A DNA stretch of 35,173 bases from NCBI GenBank assembly GCA_017469745.1, contig JAFUFS010000061.1, positions 1 through 35,173 on the forward strand, in the 5' to 3' direction. Below the pieces are notes generated by a model. The model saw only the letters and a list, made by a program, of their open reading frames with translations. It was not told the DNA's origin and made no database searches. Position 1 is the first letter of the stretch. Each line of letters opens with the position of its first letter. Below, piece by piece: positions 7,365 through 15,365 of the stretch. Made by a program: the position numbers and the translations under genes. Origin of the DNA: Bacteroidales bacterium (GTDB taxonomy: Bacteria; Bacteroidota; Bacteroidia; Bacteroidales; UBA932).

Positions 7365-8303
7365 ATGCGCAACTTCGAGAACTACATATTCGCTATCATC
7401 CTGGCTGTCTGCCTGTGGTCGTGCGGACACACCAGTACTGTGCGGCCCATACTGGACCGGGCGGAGATGTGCATGGAGTCCCATCCGGACAGTGCTTTTG
7501 TGGCTCTGGATTCACTGGACAGGAGGTTGCTGGACACGCCGGAACTCCGTGCCCGTCACGCGCTGCTGTACTCTCAGGCTTTGGAGAAATGCGGCATCGA
7601 TATCTATAACGACACCATCATTCACATCGCGCTGGATTACTATGCCTCCATCGGAGACAGTGAGAATACCCGGAAGGCGCGGGCATGTCTTGACAAGATC
7701 AACGAAAACGCCAGTATGCTGGCTTCATCCGATACGCTGAAGATCCAGAACGCCCGTATAATCGAGGAGCGCTATTCGGATAAGATGACCCTGGTAGAGA
7801 AGGACGAACGGATGCGTGACATTATAATTCTCTCCATCCTTGCCTTGGCGGCTCTCGCACTCATCATCCATCTCATAGCCAAGAAGCTCCGGTCGAAACC
7901 GGATGACAAGGCGATGGCCGTGATCCGCGAGCGGCTTTCCGTGCTGGACAAGATCATTGCTTCCCGCATCTCTTCTGACGACAAACTCTATCGCAGCAGT
8001 GAGGAGGAGCTGGACGTGATGATGGCCGACCGGGAAGAGTTCTTGCGCTCCACCAAGATTCTCTTTGAGGAGAACCACCCCAAGTTCACGGCATACTTGG
8101 AAGGGAAGGGGCTTACCGATTGGGAAATCGGCTACTGCTGCCTCTATACCCTCGGACTGAAGGGCAAGGACATCGGGGAGTATATTCAGAAGAAGCGTCA
8201 CTACATCATCAGCCACGAGATTCGCCAGAAGCTGGGTCTGGACGAGCATGATACCAACATCAGTATCTATCTTAGGCGTCTTCTTATCGACCTCCAGGAC
8301 TGA
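7365..8303 (+). CDS. Membrane-anchored TPR regulator with LuxR-like C-terminal domain, TPR region shortened
   Basis: This 312-residue lipoprotein (signal 1-20, lipobox L-W-S-C) has one TPR-like block (about 25-110), a basic/coiled segment, a transmembrane helix (about 147-168), and a cytoplasmic region. The last 60 residues (L-T-D-W-E-I-G-Y-C-C-L-Y-T-L-G-L-K-G-K-D-I onward) match the LuxR-type HTH found at the end of Bacteroidota TPR sensor-regulators. Relatives I know of are about 500-600 residues with many TPRs. Here the chain jumps from the first TPR (D-Y-Y-A-S-I-G-D) almost directly to the pre-membrane coil, as if the middle repeats were deleted in frame. It lies 181 bp upstream of a same-strand outer-membrane barrel gene that it might control. 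The start is fixed by the signal peptide. Confidence 0.75.
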   Translation: MRNFENYIFAIILAVCLWSCGHTSTVRPILDRAEMCMESHPDSAFVALDSLDRRLLDTPELRARHALLYSQALEKCGIDIYNDTIIHIALDYYASIGDSENTRKARACLDKINENASMLASSDTLKIQNARIIEERYSDKMTLVEKDERMRDIIILSILALAALALIIHLIAKKLRSKPDDKAMAVIRERLSVLDKIIASRISSDDKLYRSSEEELDVMMADREEFLRSTKILFEENHPKFTAYLEGKGLTDWEIGYCCLYTLGLKGKDIGEYIQKKRHYIISHEIRQKLGLDEHDTNISIYLRRLLIDLQD

Positions 8304-8335
8304 TGTAAAACTTCCGATTGTTTTACGGGACGAAA

Positions 8336-8417
8336 AGATTCTTCGCTTCGCTCAGAATGACAACGTTAATCCCTGGAAATTAGTTGTTTCTGTCATTCTG
8401 AGCGAAGCGAAGAATCT
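8336..8417. repeat. Perfect 27-bp inverted repeat with 28-bp loop
   Basis: Arm 8336-8362 is the exact reverse complement of 8391-8417. The right arm contains TCATTCTGAGCGAAGCGAAG, a motif type that recurs as dispersed repeats in many bacterial genomes. It lies between the TPR regulator and the barrel gene and could fold as a very stable hairpin in RNA. No U-run follows, so it is not a standard terminator. Confidence 0.9.
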
Positions 8418-8451
8418 GCCCTGATCGGATCCGTGTAAAACTTTTCCCGGG

Positions 8452-8459
8452 TAATTTTG
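8452..8459 (+). promoter_or_regulatory. -7 box (TAATTTTG) for the outer-membrane barrel gene
   Basis: TAATTTTG matches the -7 consensus 25 bp before the ATG at 8485. It sits downstream of the inverted repeat. No clear -33 TTG is seen. An AAAGGAAAA purine stretch lies just before the ATG. Confidence 0.45.
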
Positions 8460-8484
8460 CGTAAGCAAAACTAAAGGAAAAGCA

Positions 8485-10683
8485 ATGAACGCGAAAACAA
8501 TTATTCTTACCGCAGCCGCCCTGTTTGCCGGACTTGCAGCCAGGGCACAAGACCCGGAGGCAGCGAAGCCGGATACTCTAGGAAAAGTGGAACAACTCAA
8601 GGAAGCGGCCGTCATAGCCCGTCGCGAATTGATTACAGCCGATGCCGATAAACTTACCTATAATGTGCAGGCCGACCCGCAGGCTGAAGGCAGCAATCTG
8701 ATCGATATTCTCCGGAATGTTCCGATGCTCAGCATCAATGGTGATGAGGAGGTGCTGATGAACGGCAGCAAGGATTACAAGGTGCTCGTGAACGGCCGCT
8801 CCACCGGTATGCTGGCCCGGAACTTCAACCAGCTTATCAAGGCCATTCCAGCATCGTCCATAAAGGAGATTCAGGTCATTACCAATCCGCCGGTGAAATA
8901 CGACGCGGAAGGTATCGGCGGCATCATCAATCTCGTGATGGCCAAACGCTTGAAGTCGGGCTACAACGGTTCACTGGGATCCAATGCAAGCACCATAGGC
9001 GCAGCAGGCGGGAACGGCTATCTGAATGCCCAGCTGGGTAAATTCACTTTCAGCTCTAATGCCAGCGGGATGTATTTCCCTAATCCAACAGTTCATGGTG
9101 TTACCGACATAGAGAATTATACCAGCGAGACAAACCACTATCAGAAGTTGGAGTTTGACAGCGATAACATCTACCGCATAGGTTCATTATCCCTGGAAGC
9201 CAGTTATGAACCGGACTCTCTGAATCTTATAACTCTTTCTGGCTGGACGAACTTCCAGAAGATACAGAGTAATTACGACATCACAGAAACCTTCTGGAAT
9301 ACCGACTATATTAAGACCATCGAAATGCTGGAACCGACAGCCAGAACGAACCGTTACAACACCTTCTCCGGCGAACTGGCTTACCAGAAGACATTCCACG
9401 ATGACGGCGGTATCCTGACCCTAAGCTATTCCATAGACGGGAATCCGAACAGTATGGACAACCACATTATCGTCAACCCAGTCTTGAACTATCCTGAATA
9501 TCACCGGCACTCATTCAACACGGAACATACCATCCAGCAGATCGGCCAGATTGACTATTTCGCCACCCTCAAGAAGAAGCACCAGATCGAGGCAGGAGGC
9601 AAATACACGCTTCGCAGCCACGTGGCCGACTCCCAGGATGAGTTATGGGACTACGTCAAAAATGAGTGGTACATTGACAATTCCAACGTCAACGACCTTG
9701 ACTACAAGCAGCACATTTTCGCAGCCTATGCCAGCTATGGGTACAAGTTCAGCAAGCTAACGTTGAAGGCCGGCACCCGGCTAGAGTACACTTTGAACCG
9801 GGGACTATCCAAGAGTGCTTCCAAGGATATCACCTTCGACAACAGCAACTTCAACATTGTTCCATACCTCAATGTCGCCTTGCAGATTGACCCGAAGAAT
9901 ACGCTGGCGCTATCCTATACACGTCGCCTGGGAAGGCCCAGCGTGAGCTATCTCAATCCCTATATCTCCGAAGAATCTCCCTACAGCCGGTCGCATGGTA
10001 ATCCGGATTTGCGGACCGTCGTTTCCGATGCGCTGACACTCACGTATCGTACAAGAGGGGACAAGTGGGACCTGACTGCACGCACCTACGGCAGTCTCAC
10101 GGGCAATAATATTGAATATCTGTCCGAGGTTGGTCCGGATGGCGTCAAGGTCTCGACCTACGAAAATGCCGTGAGATACAATCATATTGACCAAACTCTC
10201 AGTTTCAATTGGAATCCTTCCGACAAGTTCAGCCTCCAGACATCGGCTCTGGTTGGGTACGACTACTATTACGCCCCCTCTTTGGATCAAAAGAACGACG
10301 GTATCAACTGGAATGTCAGCCTGAGCGGCAACGTGTTCCTGTGGAAAGGAGCCATGGCGTATGCGTCTGCAAATGCAGGTGGTGGCGAAATCACCTTGCA
10401 GCGCACCTACCACGGAGTGGATTATGAATATTCACTCGGCCTGCGGCAAGGCTTCCTCCAGAACCGGCTGATCCTGTCTGTATCGGCCATCATGCCTTTC
10501 CAGAACCGATATGCAGGTCCCGTCCGTGACACCTATACGGATACATACTATCAGCACAACGAAGCCTGGTACAGTCCCCGTCAGTTCCGCCTGGGCCTGA
10601 CCTGGCGCTTCGGCAAGACCTCAATCAACTTCAAGCACGCCAAGAAGACGGAAGTTGATGATCATGTTATTATTGCCAAATGA
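8485..10683 (+). CDS. TonB-receptor-like outer membrane beta-barrel protein
   Basis: This 732-residue protein has a Sec signal (1-21, A-R-A-Q). A plug-like domain follows at about 40-155: S-N-L-I-D-I-L-R-N-V-P-M-L-S, the V-L-V-N-G-R-S loop, and I-x-V-I-T-N-P-P-x-K-Y-D-A-E-G-I-G-G-I-I-N-L. The remainder is a beta-rich barrel of the 'outer membrane beta-barrel family' type ending in F-G-K-T-S-I-N-F-K. Family members normally begin with a carboxypeptidase-regulatory-like beta-sandwich of about 80 residues between signal and plug. Here only about 20 residues separate them, so that domain is missing. No SusD-like partner is adjacent, so glycan import through a SusCD pair is not supported. The substrate is unknown. 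Confidence 0.82.
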   Translation: MNAKTIILTAAALFAGLAARAQDPEAAKPDTLGKVEQLKEAAVIARRELITADADKLTYNVQADPQAEGSNLIDILRNVPMLSINGDEEVLMNGSKDYKVLVNGRSTGMLARNFNQLIKAIPASSIKEIQVITNPPVKYDAEGIGGIINLVMAKRLKSGYNGSLGSNASTIGAAGGNGYLNAQLGKFTFSSNASGMYFPNPTVHGVTDIENYTSETNHYQKLEFDSDNIYRIGSLSLEASYEPDSLNLITLSGWTNFQKIQSNYDITETFWNTDYIKTIEMLEPTARTNRYNTFSGELAYQKTFHDDGGILTLSYSIDGNPNSMDNHIIVNPVLNYPEYHRHSFNTEHTIQQIGQIDYFATLKKKHQIEAGGKYTLRSHVADSQDELWDYVKNEWYIDNSNVNDLDYKQHIFAAYASYGYKFSKLTLKAGTRLEYTLNRGLSKSASKDITFDNSNFNIVPYLNVALQIDPKNTLALSYTRRLGRPSVSYLNPYISEESPYSRSHGNPDLRTVVSDALTLTYRTRGDKWDLTARTYGSLTGNNIEYLSEVGPDGVKVSTYENAVRYNHIDQTLSFNWNPSDKFSLQTSALVGYDYYYAPSLDQKNDGINWNVSLSGNVFLWKGAMAYASANAGGGEITLQRTYHGVDYEYSLGLRQGFLQNRLILSVSAIMPFQNRYAGPVRDTYTDTYYQHNEAWYSPRQFRLGLTWRFGKTSINFKHAKKTEVDDHVIIAK

Positions 10684-10702
10684 AAAGGTTTTTTTATTTT
10701 CG
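10673..10702 (+). promoter_or_regulatory. Promoter (TTG-N19-TATTTTCG) for the EEP-fold lipoprotein
   Basis: TTG at 10673-10675 (inside the end of the barrel gene), 19 nt, then TATTTTCG at 10695-10702, one mismatch to TAnnTTTG. The ATG follows at 10741. The -7 box lies between the arms of a 10-bp inverted repeat. Confidence 0.4.
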
Positions 10703-10733
10703 CAAGTGTAACCCTAATTCATCAAAACCTTTT
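10683..10733. repeat. 10-bp inverted repeat AAAAGGTTTT/AAAACCTTTT around the promoter
   Basis: AAAAGGTTTT (10683-10692) is the reverse complement of AAAACCTTTT (10724-10733), with a 31-bp loop that contains the predicted -7 box. It ends 7 bp before the ATG of the next gene. It may be an operator, a weak read-through hairpin, or chance in AT-rich sequence. Confidence 0.4.
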
Positions 10734-10740
10734 GGGGCTT

Positions 10741-11604
10741 ATGAACTCTATTTACAAGCTTTTCATTCTTGCTGTTGCCACAATGGCTGCGGTTTCGTGC
10801 GGGAACGGGGCAAAGGACACCCCGATCCGTTTCTCTAATTACAACATGAGGGTCATCACCTCCAAGGACTCCCTTGACAGGGCTTTCGAGAACAGGAAAC
10901 CCAACATCCTGAAGCGTATTGCCGACTATGATTTCGACATAATCGGTGCGCAGGAAGTCAACGATGCGATGAAGGAAGCTCTCATCCAGGACCTCTCGGA
11001 CACGTATTCAGTCTTCGGCGAAGGCAGGAAGTCTACCCGCAAGGGCGAGGGGACTCCGATCTTCTACAAGACGGAGCGTTTCGAACTCCTCGAAAGCGGT
11101 AATTTCTGGCTCTCCGAGACTCCGGAAGTACCTGGCAGCAAAAGCTGGGACGCTTCCGTCGAGAGGATAGCCACCTGGGGCAAATTCCTCGACAAGACCA
11201 CCAAGAAGAAATTCTTCTACATCAACACCCATTTCGACCACAAGGGACCGCAGTCCAGGACCATGGCTGCGAAGATCCTCCTCGATAAAGCACGTGAACT
11301 CCATGACGGACTCCCCGTGTTCTTCACCGGGGACCTCAACACATCTTCGACAACCGAGGCTATTGCGATCCTTTCCGACAATGAATTGGTAAAGGACAGT
11401 TACACATCAAGTGAAACTGTCCCTACCGGGCGTAAGAGCCCTTACTATGGTTTCGACTTCGACCGTGCTGACAGTGACAGGGGAGACTATATCTTCGTCC
11501 CTAAGGATGCCAGGGTGTTGTCCTACCGCTGCATCGATGATGACATCACTACACGAGTGTACTCATCCGACCATTGTCCGGTCCTCGTCGAAGTGATCCT
11601 CTAG
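10741..11604 (+). CDS. Exported endonuclease/exonuclease/phosphatase-fold lipoprotein
   Basis: This 287-residue lipoprotein has signal 1-19 and lipobox A-A-V-S-C. It has the EEP superfamily fold: S-N-Y-N-M-R, D-I-I-G-A-Q-E-V (metal-binding Glu), the Y-I-N-T-H-F-D-H catalytic strand, F-T-G-D-L-N-T-S (Asp and Asn of the active site), a D-Y-I-F strand and the final S-S-D-H-C-P-V (Asp-His pair). All key residues are present. Bacteroidota members of this exported group are annotated only generally as phosphodiesterases, DNases or sphingomyelinase-like enzymes, so the substrate is open. The start is placed at the ATG at 10741, because the three codons before it depend on a TTG. It ends convergently with the GH123 gene, three bases apart. 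Confidence 0.88.
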   Translation: MNSIYKLFILAVATMAAVSCGNGAKDTPIRFSNYNMRVITSKDSLDRAFENRKPNILKRIADYDFDIIGAQEVNDAMKEALIQDLSDTYSVFGEGRKSTRKGEGTPIFYKTERFELLESGNFWLSETPEVPGSKSWDASVERIATWGKFLDKTTKKKFFYINTHFDHKGPQSRTMAAKILLDKARELHDGLPVFFTGDLNTSSTTEAIAILSDNELVKDSYTSSETVPTGRKSPYYGFDFDRADSDRGDYIFVPKDARVLSYRCIDDDITTRVYSSDHCPVLVEVIL

Positions 11605-11607
11605 GAT

Positions 11608-13308
11608 CTATTTTTCAAGCCTGCGCAGAAGATCTTTTGACTCGTCCACCAATGCGGTGATCTCTGAGTCGGAGACCTTCTCCCAGTCTATGTCCCTGAA
11701 CTTCAGGAGCTGGGCGTCAAGCAGGGCGGATTTCTTGCTGTCCAGGCCTTCGCGGACGATGCGGATCTTCTCGAAGTCCTGAATGCCTTCGATGAGACGC
11801 TCGGAGCGGATGCTGGGGCCGTCAGGATAGACGACATAACAGTCTCCGGCCCTCCAGGTGCGGAATCTTGCATCTTCGCAAGGGTTCTTGACCCAGCTGT
11901 TGTAAGCCCAGCGGAGATAGCCGCTGTAACCGGCTGAGGCTACGAACCATCCAAGGAATGCCGATTCGGCAGGGTTGGAGTTGATGAACGTATTGGGCCT
12001 TGCAGGAGAGCAGCAGGTGTAGACAGTGATCTTGTTGCCCTTTCCGATGTGGTTGCTGACCTGCTCCTCGGGAAGTATTGGATGGGTGAACATGAAGCTG
12101 ATGTCATACATCCTTTCTGCGACTTCGGGGCCGAAGTAATTGACGGCGCCTTCGATCTTGAAATCCTTGTCTGCCTTGTAGATGATCTTGTAGGCATGCT
12201 CGAGAAGGTCCTTGGGACGCTCGTCCATGGCAATGCAAGTCTTGTCGAACCAACCCTTCGCCCTCAGGTGCTTTGCAAAATCGGTAAGGAATGGGAGGAG
12301 GTAGTCCTCATATTCCTTTGAACCGGGCTCCATCTTCCTGGCGACAGTGCAGTTCATGTTCTCGTCGTAGTACTCGAATGTAAGGTGCCAGGGGAGGATG
12401 GAATAGCAGTCGATCTGGCCGGTGATGCCGCAGCTCATCATGAACTCAACCCACTTGTCGAAGACGGTGTAGTCGTATCTCCAAGTGCCGTTGCTGCTCC
12501 TGAACTTGCCGATCATGCTCTCGAAGGGATCTTCGGTCTGACTGTTCCAGGGGTGCTGGATGATGCTCGTCGTGATCACCTTTTCTCCGGCAGAGGCCAG
12601 ATATTCCATGATCGGACGCATGTGGTCGAAATGCTCCTTGCTCCAGAGCGGGACGTTGTAGTACCTTGCCACTGAATATGGATTCTGCCACAGGTCGAGA
12701 TGGAACTTCCAGTCCTTTGGCTCAGGGAGCACCCTCTTGCCGACCTCGATAGTGAACGGGATGGTCATGGCACTTCCGTCGCAGTTGGCAGTCAGGGTAG
12801 CCTTGTATTTGCCGGGAGCGGCATCTGCCGGAATGGAAATGGTCAGCCAGACCGGACGTACGGTCTTTGCATGTACTGAAATGGATTCTTCTTCCACGAG
12901 GCGGTCCGGGCAGAGAACAGTATCACCTCCCTGCTCCTTGACCTCTCCCATCACGTAGGTCTCAAAATACCTCTTTACGGCGCTTGAAGGGATGGTGTTC
13001 TTCCCTGACTTCAAGTCGCTTACGGAGAATCTGAATGATGAGACTGCCTGGGGAGAGACTAGAACAGCCTGGGCGAAAACCCTCTCTCCTCTCCATCCCG
13101 ACAGGGAAAGGGATTTTGCGAGGACGGGAACATCGTCAATCTTGTACTTTGTGTCAACAGTGCCCCATCCGAAGGATGTGGTTTTAACATTGTTCCAAAC
13201 CTCGGCAGGCGAGGGATGGGGATCTGCCATTTCTTTGACTGGAACCTGGGCGTTTGCGCCAATGCATGCAAGAGCGATGCATGCTGAGATGAAGAATCTG
13301 TTTTTCAT
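11608..13308 (-). CDS. GH123-like glycosidase (beta-N-acetylgalactosaminidase family)
   Basis: This 566-residue exported protein has signal 1-20 (G-A-N-A-Q). A beta-sandwich N-terminal domain (about 45-190) is followed by a TIM-barrel catalytic domain (about 200-500) and a helical end. It contains the Asp-Glu pair of GH123 as A-M-D-E-R-P (D362-E363). In characterised GH123 enzymes the Asp orients the substrate N-acetyl group and the Glu is the acid/base. Length and pair position agree with Bacteroides GH123 enzymes. Its predicted job is to release terminal GalNAc from glycans such as mucin or glycosphingolipid. It could instead belong to the related DUF4091 group without proven activity. The start is set at 13308, because the open frame upstream overlaps the esterase gene. 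It lies 4 bp after the esterase. Confidence 0.8.
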   Translation of the reverse strand: MKNRFFISACIALACIGANAQVPVKEMADPHPSPAEVWNNVKTTSFGWGTVDTKYKIDDVPVLAKSLSLSGWRGERVFAQAVLVSPQAVSSFRFSVSDLKSGKNTIPSSAVKRYFETYVMGEVKEQGGDTVLCPDRLVEEESISVHAKTVRPVWLTISIPADAAPGKYKATLTANCDGSAMTIPFTIEVGKRVLPEPKDWKFHLDLWQNPYSVARYYNVPLWSKEHFDHMRPIMEYLASAGEKVITTSIIQHPWNSQTEDPFESMIGKFRSSNGTWRYDYTVFDKWVEFMMSCGITGQIDCYSILPWHLTFEYYDENMNCTVARKMEPGSKEYEDYLLPFLTDFAKHLRAKGWFDKTCIAMDERPKDLLEHAYKIIYKADKDFKIEGAVNYFGPEVAERMYDISFMFTHPILPEEQVSNHIGKGNKITVYTCCSPARPNTFINSNPAESAFLGWFVASAGYSGYLRWAYNSWVKNPCEDARFRTWRAGDCYVVYPDGPSIRSERLIEGIQDFEKIRIVREGLDSKKSALLDAQLLKFRDIDWEKVSDSEITALVDESKDLLRRLEK

Positions 13309-13312
13309 GAAT

Positions 13313-14446
13313 CTATTTAAAAAGTAATCTTGCGAATGTGTTGAGGTAGAGCCGCCAGTTTGACCAAGTGTGTCCACCGTCAGACACGAAGAAGGTATGG
13401 TCAAGTCCCTGTTCAGTCAGGGTCTTGTCAAGGGCCTTGGATCCTTCGAAGAGGAAGTCGCTATCTCCGCAGGCGAGGAAGTAGAGCTTCACTCCGGCCT
13501 TCTTTAGATTGGCGATCTGCTCAGGAGTGGCCTGGCCGGCTGCTGAAAGCGGGCAGATGTAGTCAAAGAGCTGCGGGTAAAGGATCGAAGCTGAAATGGT
13601 GTGGCCGCCGCCCATCGAAAGGCCGGCGATAGCCCTTGATTCAGGCTTTGCAATGACCCTGAAATTCTTCTCGATGAAGGGAACGATTTCAGTGCAGAGG
13701 CTGTTGACATAGGCATTGCGGAACTCCTCGGAACGCCAGTTGATGTTCTTTTCGGGAATATTCAGGGTCCTGGCAGCCTGCTGGCCGGGATTGCCGTTGG
13801 GCATGACTACGATCATCGGTTCGGCAAGACCTTTCTCGATGAGGTTGTCCATGATCTGCGCAGTGCGTCCCATGGAGATCCAGGCTTCCTCGTCGCCGCC
13901 GGCGCCATGAAGCAAATAAAGGACGGGATACTTCTTCTTGGGATTGGCCTCGTAGCCATAAGGTGTGTAGACAGTGAGGCGACGGCTGTAGCCGAGGATC
14001 TTGCTGTCATACCAGGGATGGCTGACAGTTCCGTGCTTGGTAGCTTCTACGTAGTTCTCGGAACGCTCGCCGGGTACGAACAGCATAGGCAGGTAACGGG
14101 TGCCGTCACGCTGGACAAGTACGTTCTGCGGGTCGTTGACTGCGACTCCGTCCACCACGAAATTGTAGGTGTAGATCTCGGGGGCGGGGAGAAGAAGCTT
14201 GACCGACCAGATGTTGTTCTCGCCGCGGGTCATGTCGACAGTGCCTCCGTAAGGATTGGCCATCCAAGAGCCGCTGAGTTTTACTACGGTAGCATAGTCT
14301 GCTTTGAGACGGAAAGTTACGCTGTCGCCCTGGATTTCAGGAGAGATGACGGGCCTGGAGCCCCTGGAAGCAAAATTGGAAAGTTCCTGCGCTTGCAGGC
14401 TTCCGGCGATTGCAAGGATTGCAATGACAAGTGATAACTTTTTCAT
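13313..14446 (-). CDS. Exported CE1-like esterase with N-terminal Ig/CBM48-like domain
   Basis: This 377-residue protein has signal 1-19 (S-L-Q-A-Q). It then has a beta-sandwich resembling the E-set/CBM48 domain of Bacteroidota feruloyl esterases (about 35-125; 'V.L.G.W....' and 'Y.Y.F.VDG...DP.N'). An alpha/beta-hydrolase of the esterase-D/CE1 type follows: oxyanion region Y-L-L-H-G-A-G-G, nucleophile S277 in G-L-S-M-G-G, acid Asp near 328-330 and H359 in G-G-H-T-W-S-N-W-R. Likely substrates are acyl esters on plant or host glycans. A role next to a GH123-like enzyme suggests removal of acyl groups that block glycosidase access. It is first gene of the two-gene unit. Confidence 0.88.
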   Translation of the reverse strand: MKKLSLVIAILAIAGSLQAQELSNFASRGSRPVISPEIQGDSVTFRLKADYATVVKLSGSWMANPYGGTVDMTRGENNIWSVKLLLPAPEIYTYNFVVDGVAVNDPQNVLVQRDGTRYLPMLFVPGERSENYVEATKHGTVSHPWYDSKILGYSRRLTVYTPYGYEANPKKKYPVLYLLHGAGGDEEAWISMGRTAQIMDNLIEKGLAEPMIVVMPNGNPGQQAARTLNIPEKNINWRSEEFRNAYVNSLCTEIVPFIEKNFRVIAKPESRAIAGLSMGGGHTISASILYPQLFDYICPLSAAGQATPEQIANLKKAGVKLYFLACGDSDFLFEGSKALDKTLTEQGLDHTFFVSDGGHTWSNWRLYLNTFARLLFK

Positions 14447-14460
14447 CTTATGAGAAGTGG

Positions 14461-14491
14461 TTGTTATTCTGATCTTTTGTGGCTATCTTTG
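14461..14491 (+). promoter_or_regulatory. Promoter (TTG-N20-TATCTTTG) for the SDR gene
   Basis: TTG at 14461-14463, 20 nt, then TATCTTTG at 14484-14491 match the Bacteroidota promoter. The predicted start is about 14495, with a 40-nt leader to the ATG at 14537. The minus-strand esterase shares this gap, and only a weak TATATTTA box is seen for it. Confidence 0.55.
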
Positions 14492-14536
14492 GTGATATAG
14501 TGTAAATATACTTATTTTTTTAAACCGTGAAGAATT

Positions 14537-15310
14537 ATGAAGAATTATTTTGACTTAAAAGGACAGGTCGCCCTGGTAACGGGCTGCTCAGGCGGCCTTG
14601 GCGTGCAGATGGCAAGAGCCCTTGCATCTGCTGGTTGCAACATAGTTCCCATTGCCCGCAGGATGGAGAAACTCGAAGAAGTGGCAGCTTCACTCCGCTC
14701 GGAATTTGGTGTGGAAGCCTTCCCGGTCCGTTGTGACATTACATCCACCGGGCAGGTGGAAGAAACCGTTTCCAAAGCACTTGAAAGATTCGGCAGGATA
14801 GACATCGTGATCAACAATGCGGGTACCGGTGCCGTGGCCCCGGCAGAGGACATCACCGATGCCCAGTTCGAGAACGAGATGCAGATAGATCTTTTCGGTT
14901 CGTTCCGAGTTGCCAGGGCTGTTGCCAAACTGGCCATGATACCGGCCGGATACGGCCGCGTGATCAACATTGCGTCGATGTACGGTCTGGTCGGCAACAA
15001 GATAGCCCCTTGTTCCCCCTATCACGCCGCCAAGGGAGGAGTCGTGAACCTTACCCGCGGACTTGCCGCCGAGTGGGGCAAGTACGGAATCACCGTCAAC
15101 ACCATCTGCCCCGGTTATTTCTACACCCCTCTCACAGTAGAAACTTTGAATTCCGAATATTTCCAGAATTACGCCAAACAGGTCATCCCTCTCGAGCGCT
15201 ATGGTAATGAAGGTGAGCTGGATACGGCTGTCCTATTCCTTTCCTCTCCTGCTTCAAGTTATGTCACTGGTGCTGCAATTCCGGTCGACGGAGGCTACAC
15301 ATGTGTATAA
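14537..15310 (+). CDS. Short-chain dehydrogenase/reductase
   Basis: This 257-residue NAD(P)-dependent oxidoreductase is of classical SDR length. Its Rossmann motif T-G-C-S-G-G-L-G is at about 15-22, N-N-A-G at about 92-95, the catalytic Ser in I-N-I-A-S-M-Y, and the Tyr-Lys pair in Y-H-A-A-K. It ends in the usual P-V-D-G-G-Y. It is closest in feel to gluconate 5-dehydrogenase, KduD and 3-oxoacyl reductase-like SDRs. The substrate cannot be told. The basic R-R-M after the second strand suggests NADPH preference, as an inference. It lies 55 bp before the PurF-like gene, which has its own promoter. Confidence 0.9.
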   Translation: MKNYFDLKGQVALVTGCSGGLGVQMARALASAGCNIVPIARRMEKLEEVAASLRSEFGVEAFPVRCDITSTGQVEETVSKALERFGRIDIVINNAGTGAVAPAEDITDAQFENEMQIDLFGSFRVARAVAKLAMIPAGYGRVINIASMYGLVGNKIAPCSPYHAAKGGVVNLTRGLAAEWGKYGITVNTICPGYFYTPLTVETLNSEYFQNYAKQVIPLERYGNEGELDTAVLFLSSPASSYVTGAAIPVDGGYTCV

Positions 15311-15328
15311 AAAGCGAGGATAAATGAT

Positions 15329-15336
15329 TATCTTTG
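15329..15336 (+). promoter_or_regulatory. -7 box (TATCTTTG) for the PurF-like gene
   Basis: TATCTTTG matches the -7 consensus 29 bp before the ATG at 15366. No clear -33 TTG is present at the expected distance. Confidence 0.5.
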
Positions 15337-15365
15337 CAGAAACGACTTGACAACATATTGAATCT

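Noticed and set aside
8485..10683. SusC-type glycan importer
   Set aside because: No SusD-like lipoprotein follows, the protein is shorter than SusC (about 1000 residues), and the N-terminal regulatory domain is missing.
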